Of a DNA stretch of 64,000 nucleotides, positions 35,156 to 44,547 are shown piece after piece. The position numbers were made by a program, and so were the translations under genes. The notes below the pieces were generated by a model. The model was not told where the DNA came from. It worked only from the letters and a program-made list of their open reading frames with translations, and did no database searches. Within the stretch, counting starts at the first letter, position 1. The number at the start of each line of letters is the position of its first letter. The stretch comes from Brevundimonas sp. SH203. GTDB lineage: Bacteria; Pseudomonadota; Alphaproteobacteria; Caulobacterales; Caulobacteraceae. The DNA lies in the NCBI RefSeq assembly GCF_002157625.1, contig NZ_BDMM01000002.1:434001-498000 (forward strand), given 5' to 3'.

Positions 35156-36424
35156 TCACCCCTTCAACGCCCGGCCCGCCACCACCGCATCCTTGCCGAA
35201 CTTTTCGCGCAGGGCGTCGATGGCCCGTTCGGTCTTCAGGGCGCGGGTCTCGGTGGTCTGGAACAGGCCGGCGGGCGCGTCCTCGGCGTCCTGAACGTCG
35301 GCCATGCCGATGCCGATCAGGCGATAGGGGCGGCCAAGTTCGGGCTTCAGCAGGTCGCGCCCGGCCGCGAACAGGGCGCGCGCCGTCTGGACCGGATCGG
35401 GCAGGGTGATGCGGCGGGTCACGATCTTGAAGTCCGCGCGCCGCAGCTTCAGCACCAGGACGCGGCTGGCCACCCCGTCGCGGCGCGCCTTGGACGCCAG
35501 CTTTTCGCACAGGGGCCACAACTCGGCCTCCAGCGCCTCGGCTGTGGTCAGGTCCTCGTTGAAGGTGGTCTCGGCGCTCATCCCCTTGCGATCCCGTTCG
35601 GGGTTCACGGCGCGGGCGTCGCGGGCGTGGGCCAGGTCGTGCAGGCGCAGCCCCGATTCGCCATAGCGTTTGACCAGATCGCGCACGTCCGCCCGCGCCA
35701 GATCGCCGATGGTCGAATAGCCGTCGCTGCGCAACGCCTTGCCGAACACCGGCCCGACGCCGGGCAGGGCGGTGACGGGGCGCGGCGCCAGCAGGCTTTG
35801 CGCGTTCGCCGCCCCCACGACGGAAAAGCCCCGCGGCTTGTCCATCTCGGACGCCATCTTGGCCAGGAAGCGATTGGGCGCCAGGCCGATGGAGACGGTC
35901 AGGCCGGTCTCGTCCTCGATCTGTTTCTGGAAGCGGATCAGCTGCAACGCCGGCGGGCCGCCGTTCAGCCGCTCCGTGCCCGACAGATCGACCCATGCCT
36001 CGTCCAGCGACAGGGGCTGGATCAGCGGCGTCAGCTGGCCCAAGGCGCCCAGGATGCGTTGGGATTCGAAGACATATTTGGCGAAGTCGGGCTTGATGAC
36101 CACGGCCTCGGGACAGGCCTTCAGCGCCTTGAACATCGGCATGGCCGAGCCGACGCCGTACTGGCGCGCGACATAGCAGGCGGTGGAGACCACGCCGCGC
36201 TTGCCCCCGCCGACGATGACCGGCCGGTCGCGCAACTCGGGCCGGTCGCGCTTCTCCACCGAGGCGTAGAAGGCGTCGCAGTCCATATGGGCGATGGACA
36301 ACTGGTCCAGTTCGGGGTCCGCGACGATCCGACGCGACCCGCACGACGGACAGCGCCGGTCGGGCGGGCCGGCGGGGTCTTGGCCGGTCCACAGACAGTC
36401 GCGGCAGATGGCCTTGATGGCCAC
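35156..36424 (-). CDS. dinB: DNA polymerase IV with N-terminal Cys4 zinc-ribbon-like extension
   Basis: A 422-residue Y-family translesion DNA polymerase. The catalytic motifs are [14 protein letters not shown] (Asp48, Asp50) and [14 protein letters not shown], with steric-gate Tyr/Phe in the first. A helix-hairpin-helix follows ([15 protein letters not shown]), then the little finger. Before the polymerase, C7-x2-C10 and C25-x2-C28 form a likely zinc ribbon of about 30 residues, an extension seen in some alphaproteobacterial DinB proteins. A C-terminal clamp-binding motif is not obvious; QTTETRAL is the nearest candidate. Confidence 0.92.
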   Translation of the reverse strand: MAIKAICRDCLWTGQDPAGPPDRRCPSCGSRRIVADPELDQLSIAHMDCDAFYASVEKRDRPELRDRPVIVGGGKRGVVSTACYVARQYGVGSAMPMFKALKACPEAVVIKPDFAKYVFESQRILGALGQLTPLIQPLSLDEAWVDLSGTERLNGGPPALQLIRFQKQIEDETGLTVSIGLAPNRFLAKMASEMDKPRGFSVVGAANAQSLLAPRPVTALPGVGPVFGKALRSDGYSTIGDLARADVRDLVKRYGESGLRLHDLAHARDARAVNPERDRKGMSAETTFNEDLTTAEALEAELWPLCEKLASKARRDGVASRVLVLKLRRADFKIVTRRITLPDPVQTARALFAAGRDLLKPELGRPYRLIGIGMADVQDAEDAPAGLFQTTETRALKTERAIDALREKFGKDAVVAGRALKG

Positions 36425-36527
36425 GTTTAAGGTCTCCGTAAGTTTGGCTTCACCCCAACTTAAGACTGGCCGCCTACGAATGCGACCAACGAGGCGTCCC
36501 GCGTTCCAGGGGCGCGCAGGTCAGGTG

Positions 36528-36896
36528 ATGATGTCCAAGAAAGTCCTCATCGTCGAGGATAACGAGCTGAACATGAAGCTTTTTCATGATCTGCTCGATT
36601 CCCAGGGCTATGAGACCCTTCAGACCCGTGAGGGCCTGCAGGCGCTCGCCCTGGCCCGCGCCCACCACCCCGACCTGATCCTGATGGACATTCAGCTGCC
36701 CGAGATTTCGGGGTTGGAAGTCACCAAATGGCTGAAGGACGACGAGGAGCTGAACCACATCCCCGTCATCGCCGTGACCGCCTTCGCCATGAAGGGCGAC
36801 GAGGAGCGCATCCGTCAGGGCGGGTGCGAGGCCTATATCTCCAAGCCCATCTCGGTCATGCATTTCCTCGACACCATCCGGCAGCATCTGGGATGA
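36528..36896 (+). CDS. divK: Single-domain response regulator DivK
   Basis: A roughly 122-residue receiver domain with no output domain: [20 protein letters not shown] (acidic pocket), [16 protein letters not shown] (phospho-acceptor Asp), [15 protein letters not shown] and [15 protein letters not shown]. In Caulobacter DivK is phosphorylated by DivJ and dephosphorylated by PleC, and it controls cell fate through DivL/CckA-CtrA. The sequence is close to Caulobacter DivK throughout. Two ATGs are adjacent (36528, 36531). Its TGA overlaps the pleD ATG by four bases, the classic divK-pleD operon. Confidence 0.97.
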   Translation: MMSKKVLIVEDNELNMKLFHDLLDSQGYETLQTREGLQALALARAHHPDLILMDIQLPEISGLEVTKWLKDDEELNHIPVIAVTAFAMKGDEERIRQGGCEAYISKPISVMHFLDTIRQHLG

Positions 36897-38254
36897 GCGC
36901 GCGCATCCTCGTGGTCGACGACGTGGACGTGAACGTCCGCCTGCTGGAGGCCAAGCTGACGGTCGAATACTACGACGTCCTGACCTGCAACGACGGGGCG
37001 ACCGCCCTGGCGATGGCGGTGGAGCATCAGCCCGACCTGATCCTGCTGGATGTCATGATGCCCGGCATGGACGGGTTCGAGACGTGCCGGCGATTGAAGG
37101 CCGAGGCCCGGACGCGCCATATCCCTGTCGTTCTGGTCACGGCCCTGGACGGACGACAGGACCGCATCCGGGGGCTGGAGGCGGGCGCCGACGACTTCCT
37201 GACCAAACCCATCGACGACGTGATCCTGTTCGCGCGGGTCAAGTCGCTGACGCGGCTGAAGCAGGTGATGGACGAATTGCGGGAACGCGAGGAAAGCGGC
37301 CGGCGCCTGGGCGTCGATGCCGAAGGAGCGGCCCGTCTGCGTAGCGAGGGCGGCCGCGTGATGATCGTCGATGACGACCTGCGCCAGGCCGAAAAGATCG
37401 GGCGGGAGCTGGGCGCCGAACACCGCGTCACCATCGAATCCGATCCCGAGGCCGCCTTGGCGGCGGCGCGCGGCGCGCTGGACCTGATCATCGTCGATGT
37501 GACGGCGGCGGCGTTCGACGGTCTGAGGATCGTGGCCCAGGCCAAGTCCGGCGACGCCCGACGCGCGCCGATCCTGGCCATCGTCGACCCGACCGACCGG
37601 CCCCGCATGGTCAAGGCGCTGGAGCTGGGCGCCGCCGACATCCTGCCGCGCCCGGTCGACACCGAGGAGCTGTCGGCCCGCGTCCGCACCCAGATCCGGC
37701 GCAAACGCTACACCGACTTCCTGCGCCATAAGCTGGACAGCAGCATGGAGATGGCCGTCACCGACGCCCTGACCGGCCTGCATAACCGCCGCTACATGAC
37801 CGGCCAGCTTCAGGCCCTGGTGGGGCGCGCGGCCCAGGGCGGGGCCCAGGTCGCCGTGCTGGTGCTGGACATCGACCACTTCAAGTCCGTCAACGACGGC
37901 TTCGGCCACGATGCGGGCGACGAGGTTCTGGTCGAGTTCGCCGTGCGCCTGGCCACCAATGTCCGCGCCGTGGACCTGCCGTGCCGCATGGGCGGCGAGG
38001 AATTCGTGGTGGTCATGCCGGGCGCCAGCCTGGAGGACGCCGGCCGCGTCGCCGAACGCATCCGTCGCGACGTCGCCTCCGCCCCCTTCCGCGTCATGGG
38101 CGGCAAGGAGCAGATCACCATCACCATCTCCATCGGCGTGGCCGCCACCGTCGGCGACGGCGACACGCCCGAGGGCCTGCTGAAACGCGCCGACGAGGGC
38201 GTCTATGAGGCCAAGGCCGCCGGCCGCAACAAGGTCATCGCCAAGGCGGCCTGA
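36893..38254 (+). CDS. pleD: Diguanylate cyclase response regulator PleD
   Basis: A 453-residue protein with two receiver domains and a GGDEF-type output. The first receiver has the phospho-acceptor D53 in [14 protein letters not shown]; the second (from about 155) is degenerate and serves in dimerization. The output has active-site GGEEF at 367-371 and an intact inhibitory I-site, R358-x-x-D361, nine residues upstream. PleD makes c-di-GMP at the stalked pole during the swarmer-to-stalked change. The start overlaps the divK stop. Confidence 0.97.
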   Translation: MSARILVVDDVDVNVRLLEAKLTVEYYDVLTCNDGATALAMAVEHQPDLILLDVMMPGMDGFETCRRLKAEARTRHIPVVLVTALDGRQDRIRGLEAGADDFLTKPIDDVILFARVKSLTRLKQVMDELREREESGRRLGVDAEGAARLRSEGGRVMIVDDDLRQAEKIGRELGAEHRVTIESDPEAALAAARGALDLIIVDVTAAAFDGLRIVAQAKSGDARRAPILAIVDPTDRPRMVKALELGAADILPRPVDTEELSARVRTQIRRKRYTDFLRHKLDSSMEMAVTDALTGLHNRRYMTGQLQALVGRAAQGGAQVAVLVLDIDHFKSVNDGFGHDAGDEVLVEFAVRLATNVRAVDLPCRMGGEEFVVVMPGASLEDAGRVAERIRRDVASAPFRVMGGKEQITITISIGVAATVGDGDTPEGLLKRADEGVYEAKAAGRNKVIAKAA

Positions 38255-38263
38255 GGTTAGACC

Positions 38264-38370
38264 CGTCATCCTCGGGCTTGACCCGAGGACCGGGCGCTGA
38301 TCGGGCTATGCGTCGCCTCAAGCGCAATGCGGCTGAACCTCCGGTCCTTGGGTCAAGCCCGAGGATGACG
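38264..38370. repeat. Dispersed palindromic repeat, CGTCATCCTCGGG family, copy 3
   Basis: A 107-bp element with near-perfect inverted ends (CGTCATCCTCGGGCTTGACC on the left; GGTCAAGCCCGAGGATGACG on the right). The core is shared with 32780 (same orientation) and 35038 (inverted). It lies just after pleD and before the rpmG terminator. Confidence 0.9.
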
Positions 38371-38379
38371 GTAGAAACG

Positions 38380-38414
38380 AAAAAACGCCCGGGTGGAGAC
38401 CAGCCGGGCGTTTT
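38380..38414 (-). terminator. Intrinsic terminator after rpmG
   Basis: An 11-bp stem, AAAACGCCCGG / CCGGGCGTTTT, with an 11-base loop; on the minus strand it runs into further T residues. It can work for both rpmG and the convergent pleD message. Confidence 0.85.
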
Positions 38415-38435
38415 CGATTTCAGCCGATCAAGGAT

Positions 38436-38603
38436 TTACTTGATCTTGCCTTCCTTGAACTCGACGTGCTTGCGCACGACCGGGTCGTACTTCTTGACGA
38501 CCATCTTTTCGGTCATGGTGCGGGCGTTCTTCTTGGTGACGTAGAAGAAGCCGGTGTCGGCCGTGGAGTTCAGGCGGATCTTGATGGAAGCCGGTTTGGC
38601 CAT
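38436..38603 (-). CDS. rpmG: 50S ribosomal protein L33
   Basis: A 55-residue basic protein reading [20 protein letters not shown], then [35 protein letters not shown]. This is the Cys-less L33 type (no CxxC zinc pairs), as usual in Alphaproteobacteria. It stands alone with its own promoter and terminator. Confidence 0.97.
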   Translation of the reverse strand: MAKPASIKIRLNSTADTGFFYVTKKNARTMTEKMVVKKYDPVVRKHVEFKEGKIK

Positions 38604-38651
38604 CGGAATTACCTCTGCGACGGCGAAAGCCGCTTAAAATAAGAGGCGCGG

Positions 38652-38679
38652 AACATACTCAGGATCGCTCCAAAGTCAA
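38652..38679 (-). promoter_or_regulatory. rpmG promoter
   Basis: On the minus strand, TTGACT (38679-38674) is followed after 16 bases by TATGTT (38657-38652). Transcription would begin near 38645, 42 bases before the rpmG ATG. Confidence 0.6.
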
Positions 38680-38729
38680 CGGGCGCGATGCCGCGTTGAT
38701 ACGGGCGGATGCACAGATAGGGTGACGCC

Positions 38730-39296
38730 ATGAAAATCGCATCCCTGCTGGCCGCTGCGGCCTTGCTTTCCCTGTCGTTCGCCGGCGCTGCGGCCGCGTC
38801 TTCCGCTCCGGCGCAGGACGATTTCATGGCGCGCCTGAACGCCCTGTGCGGCCAGCGATTCGAAGGCCGTATCGTCACCACCGACGCTGCCGACGCCAGG
38901 TTCGCCAGCGAGCGTCTCGTCATGCATGTGCGCGACTGTTCGCCGGACGAGGTTCGCATTCCCTTCGCCGTGGGGGCGGATCGGTCGCGCACCTGGGTCG
39001 TCACCCGCACCGACGCGGGTTTGAGGCTGAAGCACGATCACAGGCACGAGGACGGCGCGACCGACGTGCTGCACTGGTACGGCGGCGACACGGTCGATGA
39101 AGGCGCGGCGGAGCGTCAGGAATTCCCGGTCGACGCCGAATCGATCGCCCTGTTCAACGCCAACGACGCCTCGGTCTCGACCACCAACGTCTGGGCGATG
39201 GAGGTCCATCCGACGCGGATGTTCGCCTATGAACTGCGCCGCCCAAACCGGCATTTCCGTGTCGAATTCGACCTGACCCGGCCGCTGGCGGACTGA
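38730..39296 (+). CDS. Hypothetical secreted protein
   Basis: A 188-residue protein with a signal peptide (MKIASLLAAAALLSLSFAGA, then AAASSA). The mature part contains two cysteines (NALCGQRFEG and VRDCSPDEV, likely one disulfide), HDHRHEDGATDVLHWYGGDT and a terminal RPNRHFRVEFDLTRPLAD that looks like a beta-strand edge. I recognise no named family. It is divergent from rpmG and stands in front of the convergent NUDIX gene. Confidence 0.75.
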   Translation: MKIASLLAAAALLSLSFAGAAAASSAPAQDDFMARLNALCGQRFEGRIVTTDAADARFASERLVMHVRDCSPDEVRIPFAVGADRSRTWVVTRTDAGLRLKHDHRHEDGATDVLHWYGGDTVDEGAAERQEFPVDAESIALFNANDASVSTTNVWAMEVHPTRMFAYELRRPNRHFRVEFDLTRPLAD

Positions 39297-39311
39297 GGGT
39301 CGGGCGGGGCG

Positions 39312-40022
39312 TCATTCCCTGTGATCGACCAAATGCCGCCCATGCACCATTCGCACGAAGGGCAGGGGACGGTTCGGCTGGTCCAGCCGTTCGGCCAGTT
39401 CCCCCAGCACGAACCGGGTGATGGCCGGCAGGTCCAGCGCCCGCGCCTGATCCAGCGGCAACCAGGCGATCTCGTCCAGCTCGCCCGATCCGGCCGTCGG
39501 TTCGGGCGTCAGCAGGGCCTCGGCCGGCGCCATGAAGAACCGTGCGTCGAACCGGCGCGTGCGGCCGGGCGGAGTGATGGCGCGCGCGACATAGGACAGG
39601 ACCGACAGGTCGGGCAGGGCGCCCGCCTGGCGATACTCCCGCCACGGCCCGGCGACCGAGGCGCGGGGCGCCGACCGGCCCAGGATCAGGCCCGTCTCCT
39701 CGAACGTCTCGCGCACCGCCGTCAGGGCCAGGGCGCGGGCGCGCCGCGTCGGCAGTTCGCCCTCCAGCCGCCGGGCGACGTCCGACGACAGATCGCCGGT
39801 CGCGGCGGCGGTGAAGTCGCTGCGGTCGATTCGACCGCCCGGAAACACCCATTTCGACGCCATGAACACATGTCCCGGCGCGCGTCGCCCCATCAGCACC
39901 TCGGGCCGCTCACCCCCCCGTGTCAGGATCAGGGTCGCGGCGTCTTTTGGCCTCTGCCGCGCCCCCGCCACGCGCGGGGCGTCGGCCAAGTCCTGAGCGG
40001 CGTCGAAGGGTTGATCGCTCAT
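39312..40022 (-). CDS. NUDIX hydrolase
   Basis: A 236-residue NUDIX-fold hydrolase. The box is spread: GGRIDRSDF, an insert of about 20 residues, then RALALTAVRETFEETGLILG with the REx2EE metal-binding helix. This form with an insert after the GG resembles CoA/acyl-CoA-type pyrophosphatases (NUDT7/19-like). I chose ATG 40022. A GTG at 40052 overlaps the rnr TGA by four bases and has a GAGGAAGG stretch upstream, so it may be the real start. Cotranscribed with rnr. Confidence 0.87.
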   Translation of the reverse strand: MSDQPFDAAQDLADAPRVAGARQRPKDAATLILTRGGERPEVLMGRRAPGHVFMASKWVFPGGRIDRSDFTAAATGDLSSDVARRLEGELPTRRARALALTAVRETFEETGLILGRSAPRASVAGPWREYRQAGALPDLSVLSYVARAITPPGRTRRFDARFFMAPAEALLTPEPTAGSGELDEIAWLPLDQARALDLPAITRFVLGELAERLDQPNRPLPFVRMVHGRHLVDHRE

Positions 40023-40048
40023 TCCGCCGGGATGAGCGGATGTCCGGG

Positions 40049-42358
40049 TCACTTCCTTTTGCCCTTCCTCACGCCTTTCAGGCCGCCGGAGGGTTTGGCG
40101 CCGTTGCGGGGCTTAGGGCCGCCGGGGCGGTTCTTGCCGCGCATGGGCGGGCCGTCGCCGCCCCGTCCACGGATGCCATAGCGGGGCGCCGGAGCGTTGG
40201 GGTCGCGAGGTTCGGGCTCGCTGAGCATTTCGAACACCAGTCCGCCGGTGACGGGGGTGGCCTCGCGCAGTTTGACCTCGACCATCCGGCCCAGGGTGAA
40301 GCGTTTGCCGGTGCGTTCGCCGACCAGGGCGTGGGCGCGGTCGTCGTGGGTGAAATATTCGCTGCCCAGCGTCGAGACGGGAACCAGACCGTCCGCGCCC
40401 GTGTCCTCCAGCCGGATGAACAGGCCGAACCGGGTGACGCCGGTGATGCGCCCCTTGAAGGTCGCGCCGATGTGCTCCTCCAGATAGGCGGCGATGTAGC
40501 GGTCCATGGCGTCGCGCTCGGCGGCCATGGAGCGGCGCTCGGTCGTCGTCACCTGTTCGGCGATGGCGGGCAGTTCTGCGATCTCGCGATCCGTCAGCCC
40601 GTCCTTGCCAAGGCCCAGCGCGCGGATCAGGCCGCGATGCACGATCAGGTCGGAATAGCGCCGGATCGGCGAGGTGAAGTGGGCGTAGCGGTCCAGGTTC
40701 AGGCCGAAGTGACCCACGTTCTCGGGGCTGTAGATGGCCTGCATCTGGGTGCGCAGGACGACCTCGTTGACCACGTCGGCGTGTTCGGTGTCGCGCGTCT
40801 CGTCCAGCAGCTTGTTGAACCGTTTGGTCGTGCCCGGCTCGCCCTTGTTCCACGGCTTGCCGATGGTGGACAGGAAGTCGGCCAGGTTGAAGATCTTCTC
40901 CTGACTGGGCGCGTCGTGGATGCGATAGATCAGGGGCGTCTTTTTCTGCTCCAGCGTCTCGGCGGCGCAGACATTGGCCTGGATCATCATCTCCTCGATC
41001 AGCCGGTGCGCCTCCAGCGACGTGCGCTTCTCGATGGAGGCGATGCCGCCGTCCGGCGCCATGCGGATGCGGCGTTCGGCCGATTCGATCTGCAGCGGGC
41101 TGCGCTTCAGCCGGCCCTTCAGCATGGCGTGATAGGCGTTCCACAGCGGATAGAGGATGGCCTCCATGATCGGGCCGGTCGCATCGTCCGGCGCCCTGTC
41201 TATGGCCGCCTGCGCCTGTTCGTAGGACAGTTTGGCGTGCGACCGCATCAGGCCGCGCACGAACCTGTGGCCGGTCTTGCGGCCCTCCTTGTCGAAGACC
41301 ATCCGCACGGCCAGACAGGCGCGGTTCTCGCCCTCCTTCAGGCTGCACAGGCCGTTCGACAGCACTTCCGGCAGCATCGGCTCGACCCGGTCGGGGAAAT
41401 AGGTCGAATTGCCCTTGTCGCGGGCCTCGCGATCCAGCTGCGAGCCGGGGCGGACATAGGCGGCGACATCGGCTATGGCGACCCAGACGATCCAGCCGCC
41501 GGGGTTCTTCGGGTCTTCGTCACGGGCGGCATAGACGGCGTCGTCGTGGTCGCGCGCATCGGCGGGGTCGATGGTGATGAAGGGAACCTCGCGCAGGTCT
41601 TCGCGCCCCTTCAGCGTCGGCAGTTCCTGATCCTCGGCCTCGCGCTCGACGGCCTCGGAGAAGCCGGTCGGGATGCTGTGGGCGTAGATGGCGATCAGGG
41701 AGGCGGCGCGGGGATCGTCCTCCTTGCCGATATGCTCCAGAATCTTGCCCCGCTTGGGACCATAACGATGGTCGCCCTTCTCGACGGCGGCCAGCACCAG
41801 ATCGCCGTCACGCAGGTCGCCGGACTGGGCCTGGGGCACCAGCAGAACGTCCTTGGATCGGCGGTCGACCGGCTCCACGCGGGTCTCACGCGCCGATTTG
41901 CGGATGACGCCCAGGACGCGGTTGGTCCCCACGTCCAGCTTCTTGATCAGCCGGGCCTCCCAGCCTTCCGCGCCGTGCTGGAACTTGACCAGCAGGCGGT
42001 CGCCCAGACCGGGCGCGGTCCTGGACTTGTCGGGCATCAGCAGGGCGCGCGGGGCGTCGGGGCTGGCCTCGACCAGGCGAACATACAGTTCGCCCTCGCC
42101 GTCGCGCTCGATCACATCGGCGACGCCGACGGGGGGCAGGGCGCCGGCTTCGGAAAAGCCCTTGCGGCCGCGCTTGCCCAGCCGGCCTTCGGCCTCCAGT
42201 TCGCGGATCATTTCGCGCAAGGCCCGGCGGTCGCCGCCCTTCAGCCCGAAATGGCGCGCGATGTCGGTCTTCTCGGCCGATCCGGCCTCGCGCAGGAAGG
42301 CGACGAGCGTGTCTTTGTCGGGGAGACCGGCGGGCGGTCTCTTGGATGATTTGGTCAT
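40049..42358 (-). CDS. rnr: Ribonuclease R
   Basis: A 769-residue RNB-family 3'-5' exoribonuclease. It has an N-terminal winged-helix region (DKDTLVAFLREAGSAEKTDIARHFGLKG), cold-shock domains, the RNB catalytic domain with FITIDPADARDHDDAVYA (metal-binding Asp residues) and HFTSPIRRYSDLIVHRGL, an S1 domain (GRITGVTRFGLFIRLEDTGADGLVP) and a basic low-complexity tail (KPRNGAKPSGGLKGVRKGKRK). RNase R degrades structured RNA and assists rRNA and tmRNA processing. Confidence 0.96.
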   Translation of the reverse strand: MTKSSKRPPAGLPDKDTLVAFLREAGSAEKTDIARHFGLKGGDRRALREMIRELEAEGRLGKRGRKGFSEAGALPPVGVADVIERDGEGELYVRLVEASPDAPRALLMPDKSRTAPGLGDRLLVKFQHGAEGWEARLIKKLDVGTNRVLGVIRKSARETRVEPVDRRSKDVLLVPQAQSGDLRDGDLVLAAVEKGDHRYGPKRGKILEHIGKEDDPRAASLIAIYAHSIPTGFSEAVEREAEDQELPTLKGREDLREVPFITIDPADARDHDDAVYAARDEDPKNPGGWIVWVAIADVAAYVRPGSQLDREARDKGNSTYFPDRVEPMLPEVLSNGLCSLKEGENRACLAVRMVFDKEGRKTGHRFVRGLMRSHAKLSYEQAQAAIDRAPDDATGPIMEAILYPLWNAYHAMLKGRLKRSPLQIESAERRIRMAPDGGIASIEKRTSLEAHRLIEEMMIQANVCAAETLEQKKTPLIYRIHDAPSQEKIFNLADFLSTIGKPWNKGEPGTTKRFNKLLDETRDTEHADVVNEVVLRTQMQAIYSPENVGHFGLNLDRYAHFTSPIRRYSDLIVHRGLIRALGLGKDGLTDREIAELPAIAEQVTTTERRSMAAERDAMDRYIAAYLEEHIGATFKGRITGVTRFGLFIRLEDTGADGLVPVSTLGSEYFTHDDRAHALVGERTGKRFTLGRMVEVKLREATPVTGGLVFEMLSEPEPRDPNAPAPRYGIRGRGGDGPPMRGKNRPGGPKPRNGAKPSGGLKGVRKGKRK

Positions 42359-42476
42359 TATGTCTTTCGTAGCGCGGAACAGCGCCCTTGAGTAAATCTT
42401 GAGGGGTCAAATCTTGCGTGAGTTGACCACGTGAAGGCGGGGCTTCAGCTTCCGCCCGCCCCGAATGGAGTTTTCG

Positions 42477-43877
42477 ATGTCCCTCAACGCCCCCGCCCTG
42501 AGCGCGACCGTCTCGTCGCCGCTGGATCTGATCGGCAAGACGCCGATGGTGGAGGTGACGAAGATCGACACCGGCCCGTGCCGCCTGCTGCTCAAGCTGG
42601 AGTCCCAGAACCCCGGCGGTTCGATCAAGGACCGGATCGCGGTGGAGATGCTGGATGCGGCCGAGCGGGAAGGCTGGCTGAAGGAAGGCGGCACGATCGT
42701 CGAGGCGACGGCCGGCAACACGGGCCTGGCCCTGACGCTGGTGGGCCGGGCGCGCGGATATAAGGTGCTTCTGGTCATCCCGGACAAGATGTCCAAGGAA
42801 AAGATTCAGCATCTTCGGGCCATGGGCGCCGATGTCCGCCTGACCCGTTCGGACGTGCCGCATGGCCACCCGGAATACTACACCGACATGGCCGAACGCC
42901 TGTCGCAGGCCATTCCGGGCGCCTATTACGTCAATCAGTTCGCCAATCAGTCGAACGCCGACGCCCATGTGAAGACGACGGGGCCGGAAATCTGGGAACA
43001 GGCGGGCGGCGACATCGACGCCTTCGTCGCCGGCATCGGCTCGGGCGGCACCATCACCGGCGTCGCCCGCTATCTGAAAAGCGTGGGATCGAAGGCCCAG
43101 ATCATCCTGGCCGACCCGGTCGGCTCGACCCTGGCGGGCATCGTCAACGACGGCGTTCCGGGGCCGGAGGGCGGCTATACGGTCGAGGGCATCGGCCAGA
43201 ACTTCGTGCCCGACACGGCCGACATGGGCCTGATCGACAGGGCCTATTCGATCCCCGACGCCGAGGCCATCGCCACGGCGCGCGAACTGCTGCTGAAAGA
43301 GGGCATTCTGGCGGGCTCGTCGTCCGGCACATTGATCGCCACGGCCCTGCGCTGGTGCCGTGAGCAGACGGAAGCCAAGACCTGCGTCACCTTCGTCTGC
43401 GACACCGGAGCCAAATACCTGTCCAAGGTCTATAACGACGCTTGGCTGGCCGATCAGGGGCTGGGCGAGCGCGAAATCCACGGCGACCTGTCGGACCTGA
43501 TCAACCGCAAATACGAGAAGGGCGACGTGATCGTCGCCGGCCCCGGCGACACGCTTGACACGGCCTTCAAGCGGATGAAGGGCGCCGACGTGTCGCAACT
43601 GCCGATCATCGAGGACGGCCGCCTGGTCGGTATTCTGGACGAGAGCGACCTGATCCAGGTGATGAACACCGACGAGATCACGCGCAAGGAACGGTTCGCC
43701 AAACCCGTGTCCTCGGCCATGACGCGCGATTTGGACACGGTTCAGGTCAACGAGCCTCTGGACGCCCTGATCCCCGTCTTCGACCGCGACCGCGTGGCCA
43801 TCGTGCTGGACGGCGAAACCTTCGTCGGCCTGATCACCCGCACCGACCTGATCAACCACCTGAGCCTGAATCGGTAG
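42477..43877 (+). CDS. Cystathionine beta-synthase (PLP domain plus CBS-domain pair)
   Basis: A 466-residue fold-type II PLP enzyme. The PLP lysine is in NPGGSIKDRIAVEML and the phosphate loop is GSGGTITG. Residues about 340-466 form a Bateman module of two CBS domains (PGDTLDTAFKRMKGADVSQLPIIEDGRLVGILDESDL and the closing VAIVLDGETFVGLITRTDLINHL). It condenses serine and homocysteine to cystathionine, or acts as an O-acetylserine sulfhydrylase-like enzyme. I chose ATG 42477 because GGAG sits six bases upstream; the upstream ATG at 42465 would consume that site. Confidence 0.93.
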   Translation: MSLNAPALSATVSSPLDLIGKTPMVEVTKIDTGPCRLLLKLESQNPGGSIKDRIAVEMLDAAEREGWLKEGGTIVEATAGNTGLALTLVGRARGYKVLLVIPDKMSKEKIQHLRAMGADVRLTRSDVPHGHPEYYTDMAERLSQAIPGAYYVNQFANQSNADAHVKTTGPEIWEQAGGDIDAFVAGIGSGGTITGVARYLKSVGSKAQIILADPVGSTLAGIVNDGVPGPEGGYTVEGIGQNFVPDTADMGLIDRAYSIPDAEAIATARELLLKEGILAGSSSGTLIATALRWCREQTEAKTCVTFVCDTGAKYLSKVYNDAWLADQGLGEREIHGDLSDLINRKYEKGDVIVAGPGDTLDTAFKRMKGADVSQLPIIEDGRLVGILDESDLIQVMNTDEITRKERFAKPVSSAMTRDLDTVQVNEPLDALIPVFDRDRVAIVLDGETFVGLITRTDLINHLSLNR

Positions 43878-43885
43878 GCTGGCCC

Positions 43886-44113
43886 ATGGTGACATTGCAC
43901 CGAGCGCCGGCCTGGAAGATCGCTGTCTATGGCCGCGATCATGGCGTGCCGCACTTCCATGTCGAAGGGCGCGGCTGGCGGTGCTCGGTTGCAATCGCCA
44001 CCCTGGAGGTCATCATAGGCACCTATGATGCCAGATCGCTGGCCGCCGCCATCGCCTGGGCCAGCGCGCGGCGGGCGGAGTTGGCGGACACCTGGAACGA
44101 GTTGAACCCATGA
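43886..44113 (+). CDS. DUF4160 domain protein
   Basis: A 75-residue protein matching DUF4160: the core motif WKIAVYGRDHGVPHFHVEGRGWRCSVAI (the family's D-H-x-P-H-x-H-V pattern) and a C-terminal helical part. It starts eight bases after the synthase gene and overlaps the following DUF2442 gene by four bases. DUF4160-DUF2442 pairs are widespread and have been suggested as toxin-antitoxin-like modules; function is unproven. Confidence 0.88.
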   Translation: MVTLHRAPAWKIAVYGRDHGVPHFHVEGRGWRCSVAIATLEVIIGTYDARSLAAAIAWASARRAELADTWNELNP

Positions 44114-44547
44114 TGGGCGTCGAAGACCAACATGAACTGACTGCGGTGAAAGCGTCCGCGCCCTGCTGGCTGGATTTACGCTGGGGCGACGGCCGCGAGG
44201 CGAGAATCGACCTGACCAGGACGCTGGAGAACAAGGCGTTCGAGGCGTTGCGCGATCCGGCCGTCTTCACGGCCGTCGATCTGGGCGACTGGGGCCACAG
44301 TCTGGTCTGGTCCGACGACATCGAAATCGGCGCCGATTCCCTTTGGCTCGACAGCCTGTCGGCCTGGGGCAGGGAGGACACGCGGTCGTTCCTGGAATGG
44401 CGTCTTCGCAACGGCTTCTCCGCCACGGCGGCGGCCGAAGCCCTGGGCATCTCGCGGGCCAGCGTGATCCGATATTCGACCGAGGCCACGGTGCCTCGCT
44501 CCATTCAACTGGCCTGCAAGGGCTGGGATGCGTTGAAAGCCGCGTAA
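44110..44547 (+). CDS. DUF2442 protein with C-terminal helix-turn-helix
   Basis: A 145-residue protein. Residues about 20-90 match DUF2442 (LDLRWGDGREARIDLTRTL, FTAVDLGDWGHSLVW, IEIGADSLW), and the C-terminal third is a helix-turn-helix-like segment (FSATAAAEALGISRASVIRYSTEATVPRSIQLACKGWDAL). This is the layout of DUF2442 antitoxin-like partners with their own DNA-binding part. Its stop (TAA) and the start of the next gene share a base (TAATG), so it is embedded in one operon with the two PLP enzymes. Confidence 0.88.
   Translation: MMGVEDQHELTAVKASAPCWLDLRWGDGREARIDLTRTLENKAFEALRDPAVFTAVDLGDWGHSLVWSDDIEIGADSLWLDSLSAWGREDTRSFLEWRLRNGFSATAAAEALGISRASVIRYSTEATVPRSIQLACKGWDALKAA

Noticed and set aside
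39920-42349. Long open frame (about 809 codons) on the plus strand across rnr
   Set aside because: It is antisense to a complete RNase R gene. High GC keeps several frames open, and its translation is low-complexity with no family likeness.
42362-42476. SAM-type riboswitch upstream of cystathionine beta-synthase
   Set aside because: The spacer has a weak GGCGG/CCGCC pairing but no pattern that fits SAM-II or related classes.
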